Source of the DNA: Zanthoxylum bungeanum
Lineage: Eukaryota > Streptophyta > Magnoliopsida > Sapindales > Rutaceae
NCBI GenBank assembly: GCA_019454045.1
Contig: SKCR01034779.1
Location: forward strand, 116,530-180,529
DNA length: 64,000 nucleotides
Direction: 5' to 3'
Below the pieces are notes generated by a model. It made no database searches. It was not told where the DNA came from and was given only the letters and a program-made list of their open reading frames with translations. Positions 38,037 through 50,036 of this stretch are shown one piece after another. Position numbers and translations under genes: made by a program. Numbering within the stretch: position 1 is the stretch's first letter; each line of letters starts with the position of its first letter.

Positions 38037-38324
38037 CGTATGAGGGCGTTACGTATCGCCGTCCCCCCATACGCTTATCTGGAGGCAGAAGTGCAAAACC
38101 ATGACTTTGGGGCGTTACGTATCGCCGTCCCCCAAAGCATGCCACTACTGTCTCATATCTGGTGGTCTTGGGGCGTTACGTATCGCCGTCCCCCAAGCCA
38201 CAATCTGGAGCTGGGGGTGCGGATCTATGCTACCACCCAAGCTCAAACTGTGGGGTCTAGGGGCGTTGTGTATCGCTCATCCCCCTAGCCCCGGCTCGAG
38301 GATCTGAGAGCGTCCCCTCAGTCC
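38037..38324. repeat. Array of five hairpin units with changing outer stems
   Basis: Core GGGGCGTTACGTATCGCC then GTCCCC occurs at about 38043, 38109, 38170 and, altered, at 38259. Outer arms differ but stay complementary: CGTATG/CATACG, CATG-CTTT/AAAG-CATG, GTGG-CTT/AAG-CCAC, GGGG-CTA/TAG-CCCC. A core-less fifth unit, GGA-CTGAG/CTCAG-TCC, lies at 38300-38324. Confidence 0.85.
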
Positions 38325-39244
38325 TCCACATGTGCACATGTCTCTCTGAATCCGTCAATTCCAACTGTATCTCTGTAATAGTTACATACTGGAGTGAGTT
38401 TTTCCCTCATGCCCCGAAAAACATAAAACCATGCTTTGAGTCTCAAAACTGTAAGAAATAATTTCCGAAATAATTATTCTTTTAAAAACATTTAAAACTT
38501 TTCTTTAAAAGCCATTAGAATCTCAAAGCTTCTTAACTTCCTTGTCTATTTCTGGAAATTATAAATCACATATATGCTAATGCTTATGTTTATGCATTTC
38601 TACAAATTATTGACATATGCATTCTTTTTCTTATATGCTTTCATCATGCTCAAATTTAACTCACACGACACATTTTACATTCATAGTCTATAGTCACCAC
38701 CCAATAATCATTCCAAAACATAGATAACTACTCATGCATGAAAACTAAAATTCCAAATCACTTACTCATATCTACAATCAATCATACACTTCAAATTAAA
38801 CCCAACAACATCTTCAGCTTCTTTTAGGACTATTGGAACTTCATCAAGTCTTATAACATACTAAACTACTCTTTTGATTTCTCGAATAATTATACTCTGC
38901 TTAAAATCTTTTATTAGCAATTTCTTCACCCAATAACTTTATTTTTTTCAGAATGATAAATAAATATATAAATATAACTAATTCAGTCAATGTATTCTTA
39001 ACCTATTAGCTATATTCATTACAACGCTCATTCTTGCTTCTTTTTTTTTTTTGATTTCATTTTTTTCTGTCTTTCTTTTTCTTTAAATCATTTTCCTTAA
39101 AACTAAATCAAAACCAATTAACAGTCCCTACCTCCGTTTCTATCTATATCACCACCACTATTACTGTTGCTCCATTTCCGAACTTCATGTACATATAAAA
39201 TTTTCATCAAACTATTTCATATGCTTAATATTTAAATCCCCAAA

Positions 39245-39274
<30 letters not shown>
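39245..39274. repeat. (ATT)10 microsatellite
   Basis: Trinucleotide run inside block E. Confidence 0.9.
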
Positions 39275-39277
<3 letters not shown>

Positions 39278-40396
39278 TGCATAACACACCTTCAATAATC
39301 ATAAGATACATATTAATGTTTATATAATTGGCGTCTCCACTCAATAACCACAGTATTCCCTACCATAACGCCTCTGCCACCATAACTACTGCCATAAGTT
39401 CATATAATTATAAATTTCAAAATTTTATTCTTGTTCCATGTTCTAGACTGTCAATTACACACACAACCCACAACTATAATATATATCTATATTATATTAT
39501 AAATCAAAAAATCCCCAAGTTTTAGGGTTTTTTGTCGAATTTTTCCCAATCATTAATCAAATTAATTTTCTTTCAATTTCATAATTAACAACCAAAATTA
39601 AGTACTTTGGTATGTTTCTACTTAATTTATTTAGCCCAATCTTTCCAATCCATTAATTTGTCAAAACACATTAAAAGTAAACAATCTCAAGAAAATCATT
39701 CTCACAGTATACTTATCGATTATCCTGCTTTCTATTTCTTCTTATCATTCTTTCTCTGGCTCACAGCTTTCCTTTCCATCTCTCTTCCCTGAGTTATTCT
39801 TGGTCTGCCTCTATACTTTCTTCATGGTTTTTGTTCTATTTTCTCGACTTACCTCTCTGTTTCTCTTCTACCGTGCTTCTTTGTTTCTCATCTCTTCTCC
39901 TTCTTATTCTTTTTCGGCCTCAGCCCCTGCTTTCGGCCTAACCCATTTTTTTTTTTCAATTTCCCTCTTATCTCCCCCGTCTCTCTCCCCTCCTTCTATT
40001 TTTCACTTTTTCCTTCTTTTAAGTTTTCGTGAACTGTGTTTTGAATTGTGGGTGTGTGAAATATCTTGGTGTGTGCTTGCAATTTGTGTGTGTATCTAAA
40101 ACACACACGTGTGTGGGTTATATTTTTATAATACATATATTTTCTAGAACTTTCTAGGTTTGTTCATTACTTGTGTGTTTAATTAAATAAATGTAGAAAT
40201 ATCTAGATATATAAAAATATATAAATTAACTACTAATTAATAAATATCAATTAATCCTTCACTTAAGTATTATTGACTGATAACTAATTTATTGAAAAGC
40301 CCATCTTTTTCAATTAAACTTAGCTCGCGTTTGGACGCGACCCAACACGCGAATAAAATTCACGTCAATATTCTTAAAATAATCTGGGATGTTACA

Positions 40397-42150
40397 AGTA
40401 TTTCACTTGTGCACGATGTGAGGGCACAACGACATAGTTCTCATATATTGGGTATATGATACTCATGCAAATGTAATAGGAGGTTGTGTTTTACCGATGG
40501 CACGAGAAACAGTTTTGCTCTAGATAGACCCCCTCGAAATTCCATTGGTAGTATGACTATGTGTCTATGGAAGTCCGAAATCAGGGTAGGTGTATTTGGT
40601 CTTAACATGAGACTTGCACCGCTAATACTTACGACAATCAATATACTTTGGTTGCGGTCGTCTAGGGCTTTAACAGGTTCTGTGTACGCCTATGCTGGGT
40701 ATATTGAGAATCGTAGTGTGTTGGGTGTGATGTCAAGACGAAAGTATCACTCCAGTCATATGGAGATGATGGTCACGTAGGATACGGTACTGGTTCTCTT
40801 AAGTACTGCAGTCATCGGGATAAAATGACAAGGTCATGTTTATCCGATTATAGAGACTAGTTACCAGACATCCGATATGTGCTTCTTACGGGGCAGACAC
40901 AATTCCAGCCCCAGACCTAGCACGTGATCATCTGATACTGGACAGAAATATGCAATACTACGTATACTACGCCTGATATAGATCATTTATTCCTGTAATG
41001 ATATTTCTGGAGAATTGGGTAGGCATGACGCTTTGCTAGAAGCCAACCTTGTCTTGTAAATCGGTAAAACGTAATACTTGGTACTTACGTGTTCCGATAG
41101 TTCGACGACTGAATTTACTGGCAACATATCCGGGGATCTCATGGGCCACTTCCCAAAGATTCACCGATGACGTATGTCTCGCACTCTAAATTAATCTGGA
41201 TTAATTGCAGAAATATTTTATCTGGGATAAAATATCAATTAAAGAGAGATAACGATTAATTTGGAATTAATCGATAAATTAATATATTCGATATATTAAA
41301 CGAAATTGGATTTCGACGCGGAATTAAAATTAGATTTTAATTCGGACGAACGAATTAATTTAGAATTAATTTGTAAATGACGTGAATAGTAATTATGTTA
41401 GGCATGACAATTTAATTCAATTAGATTTAATTACGTCGCAACAGAAAATTCGTTAATTTAGAATTAGCGAACCCGAGCCCGGAATTATTTGCGAGCGCAT
41501 TCGCATTTCGAATTCGAGTGCGGCACGCAAGTCAAATCAAGCGTCAAATCGCTAGTCGCATCTAGCGTCACATCATTCGTCAATCAAGTGATGGATGTCT
41601 TTCACTTTGAGTGATTGACACCAATCACTATTCATGATTGATGGATTGATGAGTTGATGGAAGTTAAAAGGCATTTAATTGTTTTTTTTGCCTTTGACTT
41701 TTTGTAAAGAAAATTGTATATGTTTAATTTGTTTTTGGAAATCAAATTACATTACACATTTTACATCTCTCTTTCCTCTCTTTCTCTCATCTCTCTCTTC
41801 TCTCTTTACACATCATTGGGGCTGTTTTGTTCACTGGTTTTGGCTCACTGCCGGGAGCCATAGGGAAGCTTAGAGTCACGATTTTGTGGCAAAATCGGGA
41901 GTGCTAGCACACTACGAAGTCATACGAAGGTGATATGGAAGTCCACCCATTAGCCGGAAATCGTTTGACGAAGCTTGGAGCTGGAAGAAGAACCTCCAAT
42001 GGCCGAAAACAGTGGACTGCTCACTGCCACTGCCGAATTTAGTAAGGAGGAGAAAATTGATCGATGTGAGTATTCCGAAACTTCGTTGATTTGTATTCGC
42101 ACTTATTTCATGCTTGTTTAATGATCTTGGGAGCTTAGCAAACACCAACA
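40397..42150 (+). repeat. Element D, 5' LTR, second piece
   Basis: Resumes after block E and ends AAACACCAACA, directly before the PBS. 41189-41471 carries nine consecutive inverted repeats with 2-3 base spacers. A pyrimidine-rich run (TCTCTC type) lies at 41763-41807. Confidence 0.88.
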
Positions 42151-44490
42151 ATGGTATCTTGAGCAAGGTTGAGCATGAAATTTGATTTAGGGCTTAAAAT
42201 TGGGTAAATTGATTTTGAGCATGATTTGATTAAATTGGATGTTTGAATATGATTAAATCATGTTGAATTGAAGATTGATTGGATCAATTTCAAGAAATTG
42301 TGTTTGGAATAATTTTGCCCAAATTCTTTGGCTTGGCCGAATGGAAGACTTGCCTTAATGTCTTGGAATTTTTGTTTTTTGATTCATTGGATGATTTGAA
42401 AACGATTGGGAATATTGATTTAATATTGAATTGGATTTAATTTGATTGAATTCGAATCGGACATAAAATGCCTTATATTGCCGAGATATGTAGCATGTGA
42501 TAATGGGTTTGATTTTTGATGAAATATGTTGGACATGTTTTTTTGTAATTGAGCATGATTGATTGTGTAAATTAATGTTTTAGAAATGTTAATTTGGGTG
42601 ATTAATTATGTAATACACTTAGTGTAATTAAATTGGGAAATTGGATTTTTGGAATTTAATTATTTGGGCCTTAAATTGGATTTGGGCTTGTTGTGTTGTA
42701 ATTGGGCTTGGTTGTACCAAGTTGGGTTTAGCTAAATTGGTTGGATCCAATTGGGCCCAAAACCGCCTCCATAAAGCCCAAATGCGACTAATGGACCTTT
42801 AAAGTTTAATTGGGCCTAATGGGCCAAAATTGATTTATGGGCTTATGGGGTAATTCCGGGATTGGTTTTATGTTATTCGGTTTGACCCGAGTTGACCAAA
42901 AGTCCACGCCTTAAGAAATTAATTAAAAGCCCATTGGACTTTAATTAAATTGACGTTGGACGTTAATCGGGCTTTGAGATCCGTAACGATTAAATTTGGA
43001 ATTTAAATCGTTACGGTTCGTTAAATAAAGTGTAGTATTTAATTTGAAATTAAATAGCGAATTAGTATTAAATACAAATTGAATTGGATTTAATTTTGTA
43101 GTTTAATTTAATTCGAGAATTCGTACTTTGAGTACTTATTCGCAAAACGAGTTTGACTCGCGCAAAATCAAATCGTTGTTTGAACATTGGATGGTCACTA
43201 ATTATCAGATTAATTAATTTGATTAGATTGATTGATAACATGCTTGTGTGAATACATGGTTGCGATGCATGAATAATGTATATCGAATGGATATTAGAGG
43301 GTGGGACAATTTTAGAAATTGTTGTAATAAATTTGATTTATTAATTGGACCTGCGTGTCCAGCCTTATCACCTCCTTATTCTTTGTATTATCTCTCACAT
43401 ATTCCCCTCATGTAAATGAGGTTTCTTTAGAAGTGTAGTGTAACAGGTAGAAGTAAATACATGTGTAGCGGGAGAGAGAGAGAAAGGGAGAGATTTGATC
43501 TAGGATCAATGTGTAAAGTATCCATCCGCATATCATTATTATTTTATTATACACGCTTTATTATGTGTTTAGAATGCATTTTTAAGAGTGTATGATGATG
43601 AGACCTTAACAAAGATAATAAATTGGTTGCCAATTTGCACTCGAAAAACCCTCATAAAATATTAAGCATTTTTTTTCCTTCCATTGAGTGATTCTCACTT
43701 AAGATCCGATACTGGCATTGGCTTGTTGGCCAAAGTCAAGGCCTTTGTCCGTCGAGGATGTGTTTGAATCACGAGAGCTTTGTTCCATATTGGTGTCTTA
43801 TCCAAGTTGTGTTTTGTTGGGCAAAGTCAAGACCACTTCTTGTCAATTGACATTGATTACGAAGCTTTCCATGGTCAATGGGTCGCGCTTAACTAGGATC
43901 ACTAAGTTTTTTGTGCCAAAGCCAAGACTTAGTTGATTCAGAGGAAAAAGATTAGGTAATACATTAGATGTATTGGCATATATAAGATATATGTTTTGGA
44001 CTTGGATGTCCCCCTACTGGATCTAGGAATTGGATTGGATCCAATTGATCTTAGAGATGTACCTAGTTAATTATCATACAATTTGTTGGCTAAAGTCAAG
44101 ATTGTGTGATATTTAACGGGATCCTAGCCCGCTAGGAAACACGGTTTCCCGAGTACTCGACAGAGGGTTAGAGGCTCGCCGAAAAATAGTGGGAGGCAAG
44201 AATTGAATTTGCAATATTCGTTTAATTACTTGCCATACGCGCTCAAACAAATATCATTCGTCAAATAAATTAAATGTTAGTTGGACTAATATTTAAATCG
44301 TTATTTTAATTAATAGTTGGACTATATTCAAACTATTCATTTAAAGTTGATTTTATAATTGGATTATAGTAATCAATAAATTGATTTTAATCTATTAAAT
44401 TATAGTTGATTAAATAGTTGGACTATTGTAATCATTATAATAAATAGTACCTAAATCGTTGATTAAATAGTTGGACTATTAGAATCAAGA
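42151..44490 (+). other. Element D leader (PBS to gag)
   Basis: Corresponds to the leader of C. It repeats the word TTGGCCAAAGTCAAG near 43726, with variants near 43816 and 44087. Before gag it has ATAGTTGGACTAT-type units near 44321, 44417 and 44469, and TATAATTGGATTATA near 44366. Confidence 0.7.
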
Positions 44491-47400
44491 TAAAATTGAA
44501 AGATTAACATTTAAAACATGATCCTAGGGAAAATGTATTTAAATGGTTTAATTTTCAAATTGGGAATAAATTTCAGGATGGTCCTGGAAAATAATAAGTT
44601 ACTTTATTTGATAAAATAACATATTAGGCCTAAGCCCGAGTTAAGGAAATATTCGAGCATAATCTTTGGAAGATTTATGTAATGATAACTTTAGTGCTTA
44701 ATCCATTAAGCTTGTCGCAGTAGACTCCTTAATTTCTTTGTCAGAACTAAGGGTTAGATCCTTAAAGTATGATAATTAAATTGAAGGATCTTCATAAATC
44801 TATGTTTAGATTTTAGAAGTACTAAAATTGCAATACATAACACTTGAAGAGTTAATGACTATTCTCAATGAGACAAAGTCAAAGTTTGCAATTAGGCAAG
44901 TAGCGAAAGGCGCACCTTACTTCGATATTCTAGAAGGCCAAGGCTTGGCCAAAGGCTTCTGGAGTGTTGAAACTGGCAAAGGCAAAATCATTATAATCTT
45001 CTAGGAAGATAAATGACATATCCCAAAATGTCTGCTTAAATTGTGGCAAACGGGATCGCGGAAGCGTGACTGCCGTTTGGACAAAGCAGACATGAAGGAA
45101 TTGAAAACGGGGCAAGGCTCTGACTTCAAATATGTTTGTCAACATTATGTTCACTACTAGTTTTAAAATTAGATTTTAAATATTTAGTGTGGTACATAAA
45201 TATATACTGATTTTCAGAATCTGCTATGAGCAGGATAATGACATCAATTAAGATTTATCTGCGAATTGGAAACGGGATGAAAGTCGCTGTTTTAACTGTA
45301 GATACCTAAGTTTAGGAACTACCCTCGGGTATGTACCTAAATTGGGAAACTGTTATAATGTAACTAGTTTGACTAGAAACATTATCTTTATATCAGTGTT
45401 TAACCCGCTGCGGGTGAACCTTTATATTCTAGAACACTAAAGTGTTTTATTATATAAAGATGATATTGAGATAAACACATTAGATGTGAATAACAGAATT
45501 TATATTTTGAATATAAATAAATCTCAAACGGATAAAATGACAAACAAATAGCTCAAACTGATTTGATCAGTTAAGAAACTTAAATATGGCAATGTTGTCT
45601 AGGACACAATCAAACAAGAATCGTGTATCCACACTTTCGAAGAGTGGGTACTAGCAAAGATTTTATTCTATTCAAATAAAGTCTACGAATCTAGTTTATT
45701 GGGCAAAGTGCCTAAAACACCTTTACTTGGTAAAAGTGGAAGTGCCACCGATTAGTTAGCGTTAGTTCATAGTGAAGCAAGTGGGCCCATGTCTAGCTAG
45801 GCTAGAGGTGGTTATGAATATTTCGTGACCTATACGGATGTGGCATCGCGTTATGGTTATGTGTTTCTTTTGAAGAACACAAATTGGAAACTTTTAAAGT
45901 TTCGACACGAAATAGACAAACAGATCGCCTAAAGTATTAAACCGTCACGGTAAGACCGTAATGGAAAATACTTAAGCGATAAGTTTCTAATATACTTGAA
46001 AGAGTATAGTATTCTTTCAATGAGGACTCTTCCCGGAACACGTCATCTTGACGGTGTGTCCGAACAAGAAAAACCGAATTTTTTTGGACATGATAAGGTT
46101 AATCATGAGTCGCTCTGAGCTACCATTTCCTTCAACGGATAAGCTTTAAACAGTGCAAGAACTTATTTTGAATAAGGTTCCATAAAAATCTATTTGACAG
46201 ATTTCATATTAGATATGAACGGGAAAGAAACCAGGTTTCTCATTCCTGATAATTTGCGGTATGCTAGGCATGTGTTTGGATGATACCAAACTAGAACCCA
46301 AAATGGATAAGTGCCAATTGTCAGTAATCCTAGGGATACCATAGTATAGTACTTATACATTTCACCAGAGAACAATTAGATTGTTGTTCACCATGTGGTT
46401 TTCCTAAGAGGAATATCGATATGCAGTGGAAAGTGGGAGGATAGTAAAACTCGATGAAAATCGGAGTGATACTATTCAAGGTACCTAATCCTTAATGGAA
46501 TACAAATAGTTCATCAAGGATGAAACTATACTAGTAATCTTCGAATACACAAGAACCGCGTAAGTCGGAGAGAGTCAGAAAATAACCTGGGGTATGGGTT
46601 TCTGATCTCACCTCATAAAGATGTCAATCTTATTGAGGTATACCAACTGACTACGTATGAGGAAGTGATACCAGGTATCAACTCCATAATTATGACAAAG
46701 TGTCATGAGTCCGAAATGGATTCCATGTATATCAACTAAGTTTGGATACTAGTTGATGTACCCAAGGCATTGTGCCTATTGGTACTTATAAGTCTTCAAG
46801 GAAGACGTACATGGATGGCAACATACCAACATATAAAGCTAGGCTTTTAACGGAAATGTATCGTTATCAATATTGTGTTGATTACAATTCAACCTTTTAC
46901 CTGTTGCCACGGTAAATCCATTTGGATAATGCTTGCTAATATTGCATGTTTCATGTATGAAATATGTCATCTGAACGGGAAAATCGCTTTCCTTAAAAGG
47001 AAACCTTTTGGAGGATGTTTACAACATCCTGTCGGTTTTGTCGTACCAAAACTAGCAAACATGGTTTGCAGGTTATTCGATCCATGTTTGGATTGAAGCA
47101 AGCATTAGGTTCTTGGAATTACCTTTTTGATGTAATCATAATAGTTTATGATTTAATTCAAAACGAAATGATTCTTGTGTATATAAAGAGGTTAGTGGGA
47201 GTACACTGACAATAAATATCCTATAAATAATGACAATATGTCATTTCTTGTAAATGATATTCCCATAATAAACAATCGGTGAAAGCTTGGCTTTCGAGAA
47301 AACTCTCTGAGAATTCGTACATTGAAAAATGTACGCTACCTGGTGTCTCATCGCTTTGAGCATATGGATTCACAAACAGGTCAATCCAAGTGATAGTCAC

Positions 47401-47947
47401 TGGATTGATGTTAAGAACATCCGTTAGTTTCTTAGAGAACTAAGGATGTTGTCTTATACTATGGAGATGGAGAACTTGAAGTGACTAGGATCACTGTAAC
47501 AAGTTTCCTAAACCGATAAAACGACTATAAGTCACAAACGGTACTACAAAGTTTGAATAACGGAACAGTGAGCTAGAAATCTTCCAAGCAAGATACTGTT
47601 ACTGAATAAACAACAAATGCGGGTTATTGCTGCAGCTGAGGCAGCAATAGAAGCCTTCTGGGTCGATAACAATATCTAATTAGATTAGATATAATTCTGT
47701 TAGCAGCTGAGCTAGGCATCAGCACAGGCTAAAGAATTAATGGTCTCATCAACGATCCAGATACATACTTCGATATTCATCTGATTCGTTCGGATCATAC
47801 ATCGTGGCGATGTGATGATCGAATAAATCGCATCAGATGATAATCATGCAAATCCGTTGACGGAAGCATTTCTCAGCAGTTTGAGCCAACTGTACATAGT
47901 TCGGGTGTAAGACACTCGAGTGACTGGCTATAGGCCAAGTGGGAGAT
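44491..47947 (+). pseudogene. Element D gag-pol remnant
   Basis: gag traces 44494-45130, with a decayed zinc-knuckle area near 45045-45080; protease 45140-45330; integrase 45570-46450; linker 46440-46720, with the TGCCTATTGG motif near 46776; RT 46780-47300, with KSIWIMLANIACF and FGLKQALGSWNYLFD; RNase H 47390-47890. Stops and shifts throughout. It has the same 4-base deletion near 47020 and the same large deletion near 47328 as element A. Ends at the polypurine tract AAGTGGGAGAT (47937-47947). Confidence 0.82.
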
Positions 47948-50031
47948 TTTTGGACAATTATGACCCATAGCGTCACTATTTGTACAGATCACGGTGTTGT
48001 TGTACAAATTAACTATGTGACAAATGAGATTTCACTCTTATCATTTGTGATTAGATCACCTAGATGTATAAATGATAGGAGGTCCTTATGATTTGTTCCT
48101 GGATTGAGAATGATATGAGACAGTATCAGTCCACGAAGGATAAATCATTAAATATCCCTAGTCAGAGTATTATCGAGATTGGACATCGATAAATAGGTAA
48201 AAGACTAGTATTTCACTTGTGCGCGTTGTGAGGGCACAACATCATAGTTCTCATATATTTGGGTATAGGTTACTCATGCAAGTGTAATAAGAGGTTGTGT
48301 TTTACCGATGGTACGGGAAACAGCTTCGCTCTGGATAGACCCCCTCGAAATTCCATTGGTAGTATGATTATGTGTCTATGGAAGTCCGAAATCAGGGTAG
48401 GTGTATTTGGTCTTAACCTGAGACTTGCACCGCTAATACTTACGATAATCAATATACTTTGGTTGCGGTCGTCCAGGGCTTTAACAGGTTCTGTGTACGC
48501 CTATGCTGGGTATATTGAGAATCGTAGTGTGTTGGGTGTGATGTCAAGACGGAAGTATCACTCTAGTCATAAGGAGATGATGGTCACGTAGGATACAGTA
48601 CTGGTTCTCTTAAGTACTGCAGTCATCGGGATAAAATGACAAGGTCATGTTTATCTGATTATAGAGACTAGTTACCAGACATCCGATATGTGCTTCATAC
48701 GGGGCAGACACAATTCCAGCCCCAGGCCTAGCACGTGATCATCCGATACTGGACAGAAATACGCAATACTACGTATACTACGCCTGATATAGATCATTTA
48801 TTCCTGTAAGGACATTTCTGGAGAATTGGGTAGGCATGACGCTTTGCTAGAAGCCAACCTTGTCTTGTAAATCGGTAAAACGTAGTACTTGGTACTTACG
48901 TGTTCGGATAGTCCGACGACCGAATTTACTGCCAACATATCCGGGGATCTCATGGGTCGCTTCCCAAAGATTCACCGATGACGTATGACTCGCACTCTAA
49001 ATTAATCTGGGATTAATTAGAAGAGAGAGAAAATTAATCTGGGATTAATTGCGGATATATTTTATCTAGGATAAAATATCAATTAAAGAGAGATAACGAT
49101 TAATTTGAAATTAATCGATAAATTAATATATTCGATATATTAAACAAAATTGGATTTCGACGCGGAATTAAAATTAGATTTTAATTCGGGCGAACGAATT
49201 AATTTAGAATTAATTCGTTAATGATGTGAATAGTAATTATGCTAGGCATGAATATTTAATTAAATTCGATTTAATTACGTCGCAACAGAAAATTCGTTAA
49301 TTTAGAATTAGCGAACCCGAGCCCGGGATTATTTGCGAGCGCATTCGCATTTCGAATTCGAGTGCGGCACGCAAGTCAAATCAAGCGTCAAATCGCTAGT
49401 CGCATCTAGCGTCACATCATTCGTCAATCAAGTGATGGAGGTCTTTCACTTTGAGTGATTGACACCAATCACTATTCATGATTAATGGATTGATGAGTTG
49501 ATGGAAGTTGGAAGGCATTTAATTGTTTTTTTTTTTTTTTGCATTTGAATTTTTGTAAAGAAAATTGTATATGTTTAATTTTTTTTTTGGAAATCAAATT
49601 ACATTACACATTTGACATCTCTCTTTCCTCTCTTTCTCTCATCTCTCTCTTCTCTCTTTACACGCCCTTGGGGCTGTTTTGTTCACTGGTTTTGGCTCAC
49701 TGCCGATAGCCATAGGGAAGCTTAGAGTCGCGATCTTGTGGCAAAATCGGGAGTGCTAGCACACTACGAAGTCATGCGAAGGTGATAGGGAAGTCCACCC
49801 GTGAGCCGAGAATCGTTTGACGAAGCTTGGAGCTTGAGGAAGAACCTCCAATGGCCGAAAATAGTGGACTGCTCACTGCCACTGCCTAATGCAGTAAGGA
49901 GGAGAAAATTGATTTTTGTTGCCTCCCGCGTCGCTCAACCGATCGATGTGAGTATTCCGCAACTTCGTTAATTGTATTCGCACTTATTTCATGCTTGTTT
50001 AATGATCTTGGGACCTTAGCAAACACCAACA
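47948..50031 (+). repeat. Element D, 3' LTR
   Basis: Starts TTTTGGACAATTATG (TG altered to TT) and ends AAACACCAACA. It is uninterrupted, so it shows the empty site of block E near 48207. Two copies of the ATTAATC-TGG-GATTAAT unit occur (49002-49050) against one in the 5' LTR. Confidence 0.9.
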
Positions 50032-50036
50032 GTTTT

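Larger units (their letters stand above)
36713..40396. mobile_element. Block E: probable solo LTR of another family (3.7 kb) inserted in D
   Basis: Bounded by TGTAACATCCC and its exact inverted copy GGGATGTTACA, the TG/CA form of an LTR. No coding sequence of a retroelement is seen inside. D's LTR resumes right after it (compare 48207-48216, GACTAGTATT). The 5-bp target duplication is not clean. Inside are a CTGAAAACTG-rich stretch (37840-38030), the hairpin array at 38037-38324, (ATT)10 near 39245, and a pyrimidine-rich stretch at 39720-40020. The TGTAACATCCC end is common among large Ty3/gypsy LTRs, but the family is not proven. Confidence 0.7.
36441..50031 (+). mobile_element. Element D: copia retrotransposon, split by block E
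   Basis: 5' LTR 36441-36712 plus 40397-42150, altered PBS TGGTATCTTGAGC at 42152-42164, leader to about 44490, decayed gag-pol to 47947, 3' LTR 47948-50031. Perfect target duplication GTTTT at 36436-36440 and 50032-50036. Same family as A and C but a separate subgroup: the LTR ends AAACACCAACA and the outer sequence differs (TACAGATCAC near 36474). Without E the element is about 9.9 kb. Confidence 0.92.

Noticed and set aside
39720..40099. Hydrophobic open frames (Phe/Leu/Ser-rich) at 39607-39792 and 39800-40099
   Set aside because: Produced by translation of a long pyrimidine-rich tract inside block E; no family resemblance.
36708..40401. Clean 5-bp target duplication for block E
   Set aside because: The left flank reads CTATT and the right flank AGTAT; compared with the empty site GACTAGTATT the left side is altered, so no duplication is claimed.
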